NCBI GenBank assembly: GCA_028709785.1
Contig: JAQUTK010000005.1
Coordinates: 78,716 to 142,715, forward strand
Length of the DNA: 64,000 nt
Direction: 5' to 3'
Origin: Bacteroidales bacterium
Lineage (GTDB): Bacteria; Bacteroidota; Bacteroidia; Bacteroidales; JAQUTK01
This document shows positions 17,564 to 27,576 of the stretch, piece after piece; the stretch's first letter is position 1; each line of letters begins with the position of its first letter. A program made the translations under genes and the position numbers. The notes below the pieces were generated by a model, which worked only from the letters and a program-made list of their open reading frames with translations, made no database searches and had not been told where the DNA came from.

Positions 17564-20500
17564 TTATTCAGCATTGTATCTGAATCGAACATACTGTTCA
17601 TTATCAGGACCTTCCAATCTCAGTAAATAGATTCCGGACTCTTTTAATCCTGTAAATGAAGCCGTTGTTGTCATCGCTTCCTTACTGAACGTCTTGTATT
17701 CATCCATAACAGTCTCTTGCAAAATACCATACACATCATATACTTTCAAAGAAACCTGACCTGGTTTGATCACATTGTACGTGATAGTCACCGGAGTATT
17801 TCCCGATACCGTTGTGGCACTCATAGAGAGTTTCATATTCGTCATATCCTCTTGAGAGTAGATATTATCAAATTCTTCAACACGGTCATACTGCTTGATC
17901 GAAAAATTTCTTGCTTTTCCAAGAGCCAGAATTGCGTCACCGGCAAATGTACCACCGGTCAGATACAAACCAATAGCAATATTATCGTCCACTACACCTT
18001 CCGAGAGAAAACTGATTTTAAGCGGATCAAGAAGGAAGTCCCACCAGAAGAGGTTATCGTACGAATAATAAGCAGTCAGATAATCCTGTGCATAGTAATT
18101 CAGACGAAGCTTTATATAAACATCGTGTGCTATATTCTCTAAATCCAGTTTTTTGTATTCATAATTGTATCCCCAACGGTAAGTCAGACGCCCTCCTTCA
18201 AATGAACCAATTCCATAAGATACTGCAGGAGAGTTAGGAGAAACCTGATCATTCAGTAGAGTACGCAACATTACTCCCATATAGGTTCCTCGTCCGGCAT
18301 TGCCAATGGAGTCAATCTTCAACGATATTTCAATTGGCTTGGATGGATCGTATCCCTTCTTATACAGATAACTGGTCACGTCAATATGCTTCATCACCTG
18401 TTGTTGAGTCGTGATGAAAGAGAGAGAATCAATTGTACCCGTCAGACTTCGTTTAATGGTATCCAGAGCAGCCAGTTTCTCCTTCTTGGTACCATAAGGA
18501 ACCTGCATACTATCCAGTTCAGACTTGAAGCGATTAATTACCTTATCTGTATCATAAGCAATTATTCTCGGAAAGGTTAGTTTTACAGAGTCCATAAACA
18601 GCTTGTCAGCATCAGATGCTGTAGGATAAACCTTCAGAATAGAGTCATACATTAGTTTCTCTTCATCATTCATCAGCTGCATATCAATTTCTTCACTTGG
18701 AAGGATATACTTTGTCGGATTTAAAGAAAGGCCGGCATACGGTTCTTTGCTTGAAGTACTAAACAACACCCTAAATCCCAACAGATTAAATGTAGGTGAA
18801 TTAGAAATAAACTTCAGGAGATTCTTACCTTTCGCAAGCAAAATTTTACCGGTACCCCCTTTCTTCCAATCCTTTCCGTTAGCTCCATTCGTGATCGTAA
18901 GAGTGGGAACCTGCATAATTCCATTCACCTGAACCTCCATACTTTTGTTCGGTTCTTTACATGCAGCAACAGGAGAAATCAAATAATAACCGGCTCGCGG
19001 AGCATACACCGTATACGAAACCCAATCACCCGGCGAAATATTTGTTATATAAGGTAAACCACGTACAGGCTGACCTGTTGCTCTGTCTGTATAGTTGATT
19101 CGTTCCGTCCAGAAGCCCTTACATTCATCCCATATTACTTTATTACTGGGATCTTTGGAAACTACAAATACCAATTCATCACTACCCTTTGACGGACTAT
19201 TCTTTTCTGATCCACCCGTATAATATACTGTGTCAGCAGACGAATTCTTTGTCAAGAACGCGAGATCGATGCCCGATCCCACAAAGCCTCCTGTTTCTCC
19301 ACGGAGCGTATCCTTGGCATAACCGGCAGCTTTTGTATACCTGAACAATTCATCACGGAACGTATATCTTTCAGCTCCTTGTACGTAGATCTCAGATGAT
19401 GCAATAGCTGTAGGTTCTCCGTTGCCCACTAACTTAGAGTAATTACCCACGCCTAATCCACCCCAATTATATTCCCAGCTCCCAATAAACACAGGATATT
19501 TTGTACTGATACTCAATTGCTTCGTTACAAATTCATCACCCCATTCCAGCACCGGTTCAACAGGAACCTCCATATTCTTCAGTTCCCATCCAAAAGGAGC
19601 ATATGTATTATCGGCATGAGGTATTTTTCCACCGGCCACACAGACAGAATAATCTGTAGTCATTGTATGGCCCTGGATAGTACAAGTCATTTTTATAGTT
19701 GTTACACCAGGGCGATTACCGGTAATATGCAAAAACCTTCTGTATTCGTCTCCTGTTAACAGATATTCTTCATCTGTAGCTTTCTTCTCCCAAAAATAGA
19801 CATCCGCAATAGACTTATCTACTGATTCTGCATCAATTGTAAAATACTCACCCAATGCATGTCCGAAAACACTAGTGACGTCAACATCTTTTCCTTTTCC
19901 ACCCACTCTCAGAGGCTGAGCAAAAAACGCATCCACATTCTCATCGCCAACAACCTCATAAGGAACTTCAATATCAGTCACAGTTACATTATCAAACAAC
20001 ATGATAGCAGGCACTGGTTCTAGCGGATGATCTTCCATATGTCCACAGGCACCAATTCCCATATACGCCTTGCCTGATAATTCCAATCTGACAACAGCAG
20101 CTATTTTCTCCCAGGGAGCACCTTCCACATCATCCTTGTGATAAGATGTAACGTACAAACCCTGACGAATAAATTTCATCCAACGAGGAAATGTTGTTTT
20201 TTGAGTACTTGTCTCCTTATCTTTTGTATAGATACACCTGGAATCACAACCGCCTCCAGTCTCCAAACGAAAGTCAAAACAAACCTGGCCACCATTTGCC
20301 GTCTCTTTCGTTTCTTCATACACCATGGAAGCATTATCTGCTAAAGACGAACGGATCATGATAAAACCTTTCTGATGGGAATTCTTAATGACTTCAGCAT
20401 CCATGATACGGGCAACCACCTGTTTATCTTCATCTGTCTTAAAATAGATGAAGCCAAACTGATCTTGAGAGTTCCACACATTATTTCCATATGCCTTCAA

Positions 20501-20713
20501 GTAATATTGACCCGTAGCTGCATTATAGCACCAATCGGTCTGCGGTGAGATATTACCAACATCTTTAAATGCCCAACCATCCGGTAGCGGATCAGTCAGC
20601 CCGGTAGGGAGCGGACGTGGAATACGATTCACATCATAAGCACTTACCTGTAATGCAATAAAAAGAAATAAGAATGATGCTACAAACATCTGCAACAAAT
20701 TAATCTTCTTCAT
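17564..20713 (-). CDS. Large secreted carbohydrate-binding-like protein, copy 1 of tandem pair
   Basis: Secreted protein of 1,049 residues, function unknown. Order of parts: Sec signal (1-25); a lectin-like (concanavalin-type) region (about 40-255) with 'QFGFIYFKTDEDKQ' and 'MGIGACGHM'; a middle region; a CBM6-like module (about 560-660, 'GDWVSYTVYAPRAGYY' to 'LLAKGKNLLKF'); an acidic helical stretch (about 690-790); a second lectin-like region (about 800-960); and an 80-residue C-terminal domain ending 'GIYLLRLEGPDNEQYV', resembling a type A (T9SS) sorting domain. No catalytic signature was recognised. It is closely similar end to end to the neighbour at 20944-24060. A scaffold or glycan-binding role is an inference. 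Confidence 0.75.
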   Translation of the reverse strand: MKKINLLQMFVASFLFLFIALQVSAYDVNRIPRPLPTGLTDPLPDGWAFKDVGNISPQTDWCYNAATGQYYLKAYGNNVWNSQDQFGFIYFKTDEDKQVVARIMDAEVIKNSHQKGFIMIRSSLADNASMVYEETKETANGGQVCFDFRLETGGGCDSRCIYTKDKETSTQKTTFPRWMKFIRQGLYVTSYHKDDVEGAPWEKIAAVVRLELSGKAYMGIGACGHMEDHPLEPVPAIMLFDNVTVTDIEVPYEVVGDENVDAFFAQPLRVGGKGKDVDVTSVFGHALGEYFTIDAESVDKSIADVYFWEKKATDEEYLLTGDEYRRFLHITGNRPGVTTIKMTCTIQGHTMTTDYSVCVAGGKIPHADNTYAPFGWELKNMEVPVEPVLEWGDEFVTKQLSISTKYPVFIGSWEYNWGGLGVGNYSKLVGNGEPTAIASSEIYVQGAERYTFRDELFRYTKAAGYAKDTLRGETGGFVGSGIDLAFLTKNSSADTVYYTGGSEKNSPSKGSDELVFVVSKDPSNKVIWDECKGFWTERINYTDRATGQPVRGLPYITNISPGDWVSYTVYAPRAGYYLISPVAACKEPNKSMEVQVNGIMQVPTLTITNGANGKDWKKGGTGKILLAKGKNLLKFISNSPTFNLLGFRVLFSTSSKEPYAGLSLNPTKYILPSEEIDMQLMNDEEKLMYDSILKVYPTASDADKLFMDSVKLTFPRIIAYDTDKVINRFKSELDSMQVPYGTKKEKLAALDTIKRSLTGTIDSLSFITTQQQVMKHIDVTSYLYKKGYDPSKPIEISLKIDSIGNAGRGTYMGVMLRTLLNDQVSPNSPAVSYGIGSFEGGRLTYRWGYNYEYKKLDLENIAHDVYIKLRLNYYAQDYLTAYYSYDNLFWWDFLLDPLKISFLSEGVVDDNIAIGLYLTGGTFAGDAILALGKARNFSIKQYDRVEEFDNIYSQEDMTNMKLSMSATTVSGNTPVTITYNVIKPGQVSLKVYDVYGILQETVMDEYKTFSKEAMTTTASFTGLKESGIYLLRLEGPDNEQYVRFRYNAE

Positions 20714-20887
20714 GGCGTGTTATGTCTTAATGGTTTATAAAGTCCTCAAATGTATAACTATTTTTTGTATTATACGAATTTATTTAAGAAATAATTCTTT
20801 AAGGGCATTTATTTTTTCCAAGATAAACAATTAGATACTTATATCTTCATAACAAGCATATTCAACCAACACACGGCACACCGTAAA

Positions 20888-20923
20888 AAGAGAGGCCTTG
20901 AATTTTCATTCAAGGCCTCTCTT
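20888..20923 (-). terminator. Terminator of the second duplicated gene, identical to the first
   Basis: Same 15-bp stem and loop as at 17508-17543, placed the same distance after the stop codon, with a run of five T on the minus strand. The match shows the duplication took in the 3' flank. A minus-strand TACATTTG (20747-20754) with a near-match TTCG 20 bases upstream may be the promoter of copy 1. Confidence 0.82.
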
Positions 20924-20943
20924 GGTAAAATCAATAAGTGAGC

Positions 20944-23900
20944 TTATTCAGCATTGTATCTGAATCGGACGTACTGTTCATTGTTAGGACCTTCCAGTCT
21001 CAGCAAATAGATTCCTGATTCGGTCAATCCTGTCAATGAGGTTGTTGTTGTCACAGCTTCCTTACTGAATGTCTTGTATTCATCCATAACAGTCTGTTTC
21101 AAAACACCATACACATCATATACTTTCAATGAAACCTGACCAGGCTTAATCACATTATATGTGATAGTCACCGGAGCACTTCCCGCTACAACGGTTGAAC
21201 TCATGGTCAATGTCATATTTTTCATATCTGCCTGAGAGAGATATTCATCAAACTCTTCAACACGTTCATATTGTTTGATCGTAAAGTTTTTAGCTTTACC
21301 AAGCGCTAACACCGCGTCACTTGCAAAAGTACCACCTGTAAGATACAATCCAATAGCAATGTTATCATCTGAAGCACCGTCAGAAAGGAAGCTCACCTTC
21401 AATGGGTCAGCAAGGAATTCCCACCAGAACAGGTTGTCATATGAATAATAAGCAGTCAGATAATCCTGAGCATAGTAGTTCAGACGAAGTTTGATATAAA
21501 CCTGTTGCGCAATATTCTCATTATCCAGTTTCTTATAGTCGTAGTTGTATCCCCAACGATAACTTACACGACCTCCCTCAAATGAACCTATTCCATAAGA
21601 CACTGCAGGAGAGTTCGGAGAAACTTTATCATCCAAAAGAGTACGAAGCATAATACCCATGAATGTACCACGACCTGAATTAGCAATAGAGTCAATTTTC
21701 ATGGAAACTTCAATCGGCTTTTTCGGATCATATCCACGCTTAAAGAGATAACTTGTCACATCAATATGCTTCATCGCCTGCTGTTGAGTCGTGATAAACG
21801 TCAGAGAGTCAATTGAACTGGTCAGTTTATACTTGATGGTATCCAAAGCCTTGCTCTTATCAGCAGCAGTCACATATGGAACCTGCATGCTATCCAATTG
21901 AGTCTTAAAGTGACTGATCACTGTGTCAGTATCAAAATACCTGATGGACGGATAACTCAGGATAATCGAATCCATCAACAACTTATCATCAGCTGAAGCC
22001 GAAGGATAAATCGTTTGAATGGAGTCATACGTCACTTTCTCTTCATCCGTCATGACTGTCGTATCCACTTTTGAACTTGGAAGTGTATACTTGTCTTTGT
22101 TCAAAGTAATACCTGCGTATGGTTCTTTACTTGCAGTGCTAAACAACACTTTAAAGCCCAAGAGATTAAAGCTGGCATCATTGGCAACAAACTTAAGTTG
22201 ATTCTTACCCTGAGCTAATAAGATCTTATCTGTACCACCTTTTTTCCAGTCTGATCCACTCGAACCTTTGGTTAAAGTCAATTTCTTGATCTGAACAATA
22301 CCATTTACCTGAACCTCAATACTCTTTTTATCTTCTTTGCAAGCCGCAACAGGAGTAATCGTGTAATAACCGGAACGTGGCGCATAAACAGTATAAGCAA
22401 CCCAGTCACCTGCAGAAATATTAGTTAAATAAGGAATACCGCGTACCGCTTTTCCTGACGATCTATCCGTATAATTGATACGTTCAGTCCAGAAGCCTTT
22501 ACATTCATCCCAAACCACATTTCCGCCTGCATCTTTCGAGACAACAAATATTAGATCTTGTTTTCCACTCGTATATGTAGCAGTATCATTCTTTAATGAG
22601 AATGCAAGGTCAATACCTGAACCGGCAGGACCACCAACTTCACCACGCAACGTATCCTTGGCATAACCGGCTGCTTTTGTATATTTGAACAATTCATCAC
22701 GGAACGCATATTTTTCAGCTCCGGCAATATACATTTCCGAACTTGTTATAGTTGTCGGATCTCCGTTGCCGACAAACTTAGAATAGTTACCTACTCCTAA
22801 TCCACCCCAGTCATATTCCCAACTACCGATAAATATCGGGAATTTCTTACTGATGCTCAAATTCTTCGTTACAAACTGTTCACCCCACACCAGATTCGGT
22901 TCAACAGGAACCTCCATATTCTTCAGTTCCCATCCAAAAGGAGCAGCAGTGTTAGCCGTCTTCGGTTTTGTCTTTCCATCAGACACATTCAACGAATAAT
23001 CGGTATCCATTGTATAGCCATTGATGGTACAAGTCAGTTTGATGGTTGTCACACCTTCACGAATACCTTTTACACGTACAAACTTACGCCACTCCTCAGC
23101 ATCTTTGTTTTGCTGATCAGAAGTAGCTTTTTTCTCCCAGAAATAAGCATCGGCAACTGTCTTATCCACAGATTCCGCCTCAACGGTAAAATATTCTCCC
23201 AAAGCATGGCCAAACACCTTGGTAATGTCAATATCCTTGTACTTACCAGGCTTCAGATTGGAAGCAAAATCAGCATCTACTGATTCATCACCCACCACTT
23301 CATAAGGGATTTCAATATCAGTAACAGCAAGGTTGTCAAACAACATAATTGCCGGCACAGGATTATCCTGGTGATCATTTAAGTGTCCGCAAGCACCAAT
23401 ACCCATATACGCTTTTCCCGTCATCTGCAATTTCTTCACCGCGTCCATTTTGACCCAGGATGCACCCTCTACGTCATCTCTATGGAATGCTGTTACATAC
23501 TGTCCCTGACGGATAAACTTCATCCACCGAGGATAAGCATTTGGAGGAACATTTGTACTTCCGTTTGTTCCTGAAGGCTGCTCAATGGAAGCAAAATTAC
23601 CTCCGTTATCCAAACGCCAACAGAAACAAACCTGTCCGCCATTAGAAGTCTTTGTTTCGATATATACGGCTGCATTGTTATTGGAAAGACCGGAACGGAT
23701 CATAATAAATCCCTTTTGAGAGGTACCCGCTAAAACTTCGGCATCCATAATACGAGTTACGACCTGTTTATCTTCATCTGTTTGAAAATAGATAAAGCCA
23801 AACTGATCATCAGTGCCCCATACATTCCATCCGTACGATTTCAGATAATACTGACCCGTGACAGAATTATAACACCAATCAGATTGTGGAGTAATATTAC

Positions 23901-24060
23901 CCACATCTCTGAAAGCCCAACCATCAGGAAGAGCACTGGTCGTACCTGTAGGCATCGGACGTGGAATACGGTTGGCATCATAAGCATTTACTTGCAGCGC
24001 AACAAAGCCGAATGTCAAAGCCGCTGTAGTAAAGATCTTTAAGAAGTTCAAATTTTTCAT
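20944..24060 (-). CDS. Large secreted carbohydrate-binding-like protein, copy 2 of tandem pair
   Basis: Paralogue of 17564-20713 with the same layout: signal peptide, lectin-like region, CBM6-like module ('GDWVAYTVYAPRSGYY'), helical stretch, second lectin-like region and the same C-terminal domain ('GIYLLRLEGPNNEQYV'). The ORF track starts at 24099, but the Met at 24060 gives a proper signal peptide ('MKNLNFLKIF...') that aligns with copy 1; the 13 residues before it do not. The most different stretch is around residue 180, where copy 2 has 'SGTNGSTNVPP' in place of a Cys-containing loop. Function unknown; two diverged copies suggest binding of related ligands. Confidence 0.75.
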   Translation of the reverse strand: MKNLNFLKIFTTAALTFGFVALQVNAYDANRIPRPMPTGTTSALPDGWAFRDVGNITPQSDWCYNSVTGQYYLKSYGWNVWGTDDQFGFIYFQTDEDKQVVTRIMDAEVLAGTSQKGFIMIRSGLSNNNAAVYIETKTSNGGQVCFCWRLDNGGNFASIEQPSGTNGSTNVPPNAYPRWMKFIRQGQYVTAFHRDDVEGASWVKMDAVKKLQMTGKAYMGIGACGHLNDHQDNPVPAIMLFDNLAVTDIEIPYEVVGDESVDADFASNLKPGKYKDIDITKVFGHALGEYFTVEAESVDKTVADAYFWEKKATSDQQNKDAEEWRKFVRVKGIREGVTTIKLTCTINGYTMDTDYSLNVSDGKTKPKTANTAAPFGWELKNMEVPVEPNLVWGEQFVTKNLSISKKFPIFIGSWEYDWGGLGVGNYSKFVGNGDPTTITSSEMYIAGAEKYAFRDELFKYTKAAGYAKDTLRGEVGGPAGSGIDLAFSLKNDTATYTSGKQDLIFVVSKDAGGNVVWDECKGFWTERINYTDRSSGKAVRGIPYLTNISAGDWVAYTVYAPRSGYYTITPVAACKEDKKSIEVQVNGIVQIKKLTLTKGSSGSDWKKGGTDKILLAQGKNQLKFVANDASFNLLGFKVLFSTASKEPYAGITLNKDKYTLPSSKVDTTVMTDEEKVTYDSIQTIYPSASADDKLLMDSIILSYPSIRYFDTDTVISHFKTQLDSMQVPYVTAADKSKALDTIKYKLTSSIDSLTFITTQQQAMKHIDVTSYLFKRGYDPKKPIEVSMKIDSIANSGRGTFMGIMLRTLLDDKVSPNSPAVSYGIGSFEGGRVSYRWGYNYDYKKLDNENIAQQVYIKLRLNYYAQDYLTAYYSYDNLFWWEFLADPLKVSFLSDGASDDNIAIGLYLTGGTFASDAVLALGKAKNFTIKQYERVEEFDEYLSQADMKNMTLTMSSTVVAGSAPVTITYNVIKPGQVSLKVYDVYGVLKQTVMDEYKTFSKEAVTTTTSLTGLTESGIYLLRLEGPNNEQYVRFRYNAE

Positions 24061-24084
24061 AGTCTGAATAGTTAATATAGCGTG

Positions 24085-24116
24085 TAAAGCTACATACATT
24101 TATTTGTATATTCAAA
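24085..24116 (-). promoter_or_regulatory. Possible promoter of copy 2
   Basis: Minus strand: TTTG (24113-24116), 20 bases, TAGCTTTA (24085-24092), one base off the -7 consensus, 25 bases before the chosen ATG at 24060. The rest of the gap to 24373 shows no gene and no clear terminator. Confidence 0.35.
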
Positions 24117-24373
24117 AACAAAGCATGCAATAATTAATGTATTAACTAATTTTACACTTATCGGGAGTAATTCCCATTTCGAAAAAAAATTACATCTTCA
24201 CATTTCTATACAATAAGCATCGTTTGCAAGCAATTATTCTTTTCGATTTTAACGTCCCACAAGAGCTGAAGCCCCACATATACGCATGGGGGATACTCCA
24301 AACACGTCAATATTAGATCGTGTTATGTATACAATAAATAATCAATTCACTATCCTGTGAGTATAACCAGGAA

Positions 24374-26395
24374 TTAATCCATCAGTAGCGTCAGATCAAT
24401 CTCCTTTCCGGTGGATTTATCCTTCGGCTTTGGCAATTTCATGGCGGCAATTTCAGCCTTGCAGGCATCGACCTGTGCCTGAGTCATTATATAGGTATAA
24501 GCACCATAATCATCGATATCAAATTTTCCCACATAAAAGAAGCCCCATTTTTCAAAGAAACCTGTCAGGTCTGTTTTACTTACCTGACAAGCCTTTTTCA
24601 CAAAGTTCAGCTGATACTCTGTCAGGTTATGAATACCCTCCTTCCATGCCGGATCCAAATCATCTGTATGACGCAACGACTCATACAAGTCGGGATAGAA
24701 GTCCTTGTAGCCTCCTTTCTCTGAAGCGAAGTACAACTGCAACTGCCAGAACGGAACCAAACGCCGGAACACATCCTTGTCTTGCAGGTATGAACATTTT
24801 CTTCCAATGATGGAATCACGAGCTGGCTGATAATACGGAGTCAAGCGACTTTTTACCCCAAATGATCTTGTCACATACATAGACACGATATTGTTACTGG
24901 TCTCCCCCAGCCCACCCCATGACAAATAGGGGCGCAACTGATGCACGTGTCCCACCTCATGGCTGAAGCCCCAGCAAGGATCACCGGAAATCACCACTTT
25001 CGGATCAGCCACCAATCGCATGGCATCATACTTATAAGCGACCCCGTTTCCATCCCGAAACATGTAATACGCATGATTTACACGCGCCAGAATACGGTTT
25101 GCCGGCACTTTATTATACTTCTCCAGTCCGATAATACGATATTGCCTTGTCACTAGTGAGTCATAGTTACTGATTAGTTCCACACCCCTTCCATACGTAT
25201 ATTGTTTCAAAGCGACCACCGGATACATCACCTGAATATTTCTTCCACGACAATCCATTATCGGAGCCACCGCTTGATCAAGCAATTGATTAAAGTCCTG
25301 ATCATTCTGTTTGGCAACATCAAAATACCCATTCACAGCAGCCAACGGGAAATGGACCCTCACCACGTTCTCTTTCTCCGGAGTTTCCGAGTAATAATTC
25401 AGATACGCAAGTCCGTCCCACGAGGTATTATTGATCACATTCAAACCATTCTTCAACGCAAACCCCACATTCTCTATCCCCCAGCTTTCAGGATTTGTCA
25501 AGCGAGGTATCCACAAACTCAACTGTTTGCCCTTCGCCAGATTATCCACAACAATCACATGCTTTCCTTTCGGCAGATAAATGCCGGTCATATTCTCATA
25601 TTGACTGTAGCCATCACCGATATGAAGTTCCTTTCCTACTGTAGACGGATCCTTATACGCTTTATAGTCCGCCAGACGATATTTGAGCGAATAGTTTCCG
25701 GAGAGAATCTGAGTAGCCAGCGTTTTGACAAACGGATTGGATATTTTATCGACCTTCTTCTGAGTGACTCCCGGTTTTAAGGTTGTCATTAGTTTGTCCG
25801 CAAAAATTGAAAAAGCAGGATCTACCTCTGTGGTAGCTTTGAAAAACTCCATTTCCACACAACTGGCAAAGCCCTGTCCATCTCCGGCACCCGATTTCAA
25901 AATCAGCCGGATACTTTCCGGATGACGCAATCCACCCTCAAATGAAACACAAGACGCACTGCCTGATCCACCAAAATTATAAGAGCTGTAGGAAGTATAG
26001 TCCGTTTGTCCCTTCAACTTATATTGAACTTCCACCTCTTTAAAGCGTCCGTTGACTCCATCTTGCCGGGGATTATATATAAGGTAATCTATCTTATCCG
26101 CATTCTTGAAATTGTAGGTCAAAGTAATCGGAAAATACGAGGTACCGGAATTATCATAAGCAGAGTGATACATGGTAGTAAAATCGCCGTCAATAGACCT
26201 CTCGATACTTTCTATTCTTTTGTTATTTGAGGAAGTCGTCGCACTGGAGACCAAAACTTTGGTGTCTCCTTTTACATACTCACCAAAGTTATTCTCATTT
26301 AGCGTTGTCTCCTTTGGATTCGCTTTGCAGCCGGGTGACACAGTCGTTGCAGTAGTAATCGCAAGAACAGCCAGCAATAAAAGTCTTTTTCTCAT
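24374..26395 (-). CDS. M60-family (enhancin-like) secreted metallopeptidase
   Basis: Zinc peptidase of family M60, whose gut Bacteroidales members cut mucin-type O-glycoproteins. Order: signal peptide (about 1-23, Cys23 a possible but imperfect lipobox), an F5/8-type C (galactose-binding) domain (about 30-185, ending 'GFASCVEMEFFKA'), and the M60 catalytic domain (about 200-610). The zinc motif 'HEVGHVHQ' is followed by 'GLGETSNN', giving the gluzincin HExxH and downstream Glu. Length 673 is within the family. It is divergent from the GH16 gene. With GH109 in the same window, use of host mucin is plausible, but the two are 22 kb apart. Confidence 0.88.
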   Translation of the reverse strand: MRKRLLLLAVLAITTATTVSPGCKANPKETTLNENNFGEYVKGDTKVLVSSATTSSNNKRIESIERSIDGDFTTMYHSAYDNSGTSYFPITLTYNFKNADKIDYLIYNPRQDGVNGRFKEVEVQYKLKGQTDYTSYSSYNFGGSGSASCVSFEGGLRHPESIRLILKSGAGDGQGFASCVEMEFFKATTEVDPAFSIFADKLMTTLKPGVTQKKVDKISNPFVKTLATQILSGNYSLKYRLADYKAYKDPSTVGKELHIGDGYSQYENMTGIYLPKGKHVIVVDNLAKGKQLSLWIPRLTNPESWGIENVGFALKNGLNVINNTSWDGLAYLNYYSETPEKENVVRVHFPLAAVNGYFDVAKQNDQDFNQLLDQAVAPIMDCRGRNIQVMYPVVALKQYTYGRGVELISNYDSLVTRQYRIIGLEKYNKVPANRILARVNHAYYMFRDGNGVAYKYDAMRLVADPKVVISGDPCWGFSHEVGHVHQLRPYLSWGGLGETSNNIVSMYVTRSFGVKSRLTPYYQPARDSIIGRKCSYLQDKDVFRRLVPFWQLQLYFASEKGGYKDFYPDLYESLRHTDDLDPAWKEGIHNLTEYQLNFVKKACQVSKTDLTGFFEKWGFFYVGKFDIDDYGAYTYIMTQAQVDACKAEIAAMKLPKPKDKSTGKEIDLTLLMD

Positions 26396-26532
26396 TGTAT
26401 TATATAAGTATTATTAATTTCAGGTCATAAAAGTACAACACCTTATTCTACTTTCCATCCTATTTCTCCATTATTTGCAAAATATCTGTACAAAAACTGT
26501 CACAAAAGCGTTTAAAGATAACGATCTGTTTA

Positions 26533-26563
26533 TTTGTTTATACACGAACATTCTCTACATTTG
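26533..26563 (+). promoter_or_regulatory. Promoter of the GH16 gene
   Basis: TTTG (26533-26536), 19 bases, TACATTTG (26556-26563): full consensus, with about 14 bases from the expected start to the ATG at 26584. Confidence 0.7.
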
Positions 26564-26583
26564 CATCCATTACAAACCATTAG

Positions 26584-27450
26584 ATGAAAAACAACAACAT
26601 GAAAATCTCAAAAGTTAGTATACTATCGATCCTCCTGATCCTTTCAGGCAGCCTTTTTGCACAGCAAAACAAAGAATGGAAATTAGTATGGAGCGATGAG
26701 TTCAATACAGACGGCAAACTGGATACCTCTATCTGGAACTATGAAAACGGATTTGAGCGCAACGAAGAAGCCCAGTGGTACCAGTCGGACAATGCCAACT
26801 GCAAAGGTGGCTATCTGATCATCGAAGCCCGGAAAGAAAACAGAAAGAATCCTCGGTACGAGGCAGGCAGCAGAGACTGGCGTAAAAAGCGTGAATTTAT
26901 CGAATATACCTCCTCATCGGTAACCACAGCCCGCAAGAAGGAATTTCTCTACGGCCGTTTTGAAGTAAAAGCCCGCATACCGGTGGCAAAAGGATCATGG
27001 CCTGCCATCTGGACCCTGGGACGTGGTATGCAATGGCCTTCCTGCGGCGAGATCGATATCATGGAGTTTTATCACATCAAAGGTATTCCTCACATTCTGG
27101 CTAACGTCGCCTGGGGAAAAGACAAGCCTTACGAAGCCATGTGGGATACACAGACAGTACCTTACAGCCATTTCACAGCCAAAGACAGCAAGTGGGCAGA
27201 GAAGTTTCATATCTGGCGGATGGATTGGGACGAACAGGCCATCAAATTGTACCTCGATGATGAATTGCTCAACGAGACGCCACTCTCCAAAACAATAAAC
27301 GGAACCTTCGGTAACGGAACAAATCCGTTTAAGCAGAAACATTACCTCCTGCTAAACCTGGCGATCGGTGGCATGAACGGAGGAGTTATCGACGAACAGG
27401 CACTCCCGATGAAATACGAGATAGACTATGTTCGTGTCTATCAGAAATAA
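26584..27450 (+). CDS. GH16 endo-beta-glucanase (laminarinase type)
   Basis: Secreted glycoside hydrolase family 16, probably cutting beta-1,3 or mixed-linkage glucan. The catalytic motif 'EIDIMEF' (nucleophile, Asp and acid/base Glu) is intact, preceded by 'RFEVKARIPVAKGSWPAIW', and the C-terminal strand 'YEIDYVRVYQK' is typical. Signal peptide about 1-26 ('SLFAQQ'). Length 288 corresponds to a catalytic domain alone. A second Met at 26599 is an alternative start. It is transcribed alone between a consensus promoter and a strong terminator. The substrate is inferred from family. Confidence 0.93.
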   Translation: MKNNNMKISKVSILSILLILSGSLFAQQNKEWKLVWSDEFNTDGKLDTSIWNYENGFERNEEAQWYQSDNANCKGGYLIIEARKENRKNPRYEAGSRDWRKKREFIEYTSSSVTTARKKEFLYGRFEVKARIPVAKGSWPAIWTLGRGMQWPSCGEIDIMEFYHIKGIPHILANVAWGKDKPYEAMWDTQTVPYSHFTAKDSKWAEKFHIWRMDWDEQAIKLYLDDELLNETPLSKTINGTFGNGTNPFKQKHYLLLNLAIGGMNGGVIDEQALPMKYEIDYVRVYQK

Positions 27451-27477
27451 GTAAGCATCAGGCACTTTCACAGACTC

Positions 27478-27539
27478 AAAAGGATGGGGAAATTATCCAC
27501 AGAGAGCTATTCTCTATCGGATAATTTCCCCATCCTTTT
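27478..27539. terminator. Bidirectional terminator, 21-bp perfect stem
   Basis: Arms 27478-27498 and 27519-27539 pair fully; each strand ends in a T-run after the stem. It serves both the GH16 gene and the convergent lipoprotein gene. Confidence 0.85.
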
Positions 27540-27576
27540 GAAAAACAAGAAAAATTTCTTCATTTCACGTCCTCCA

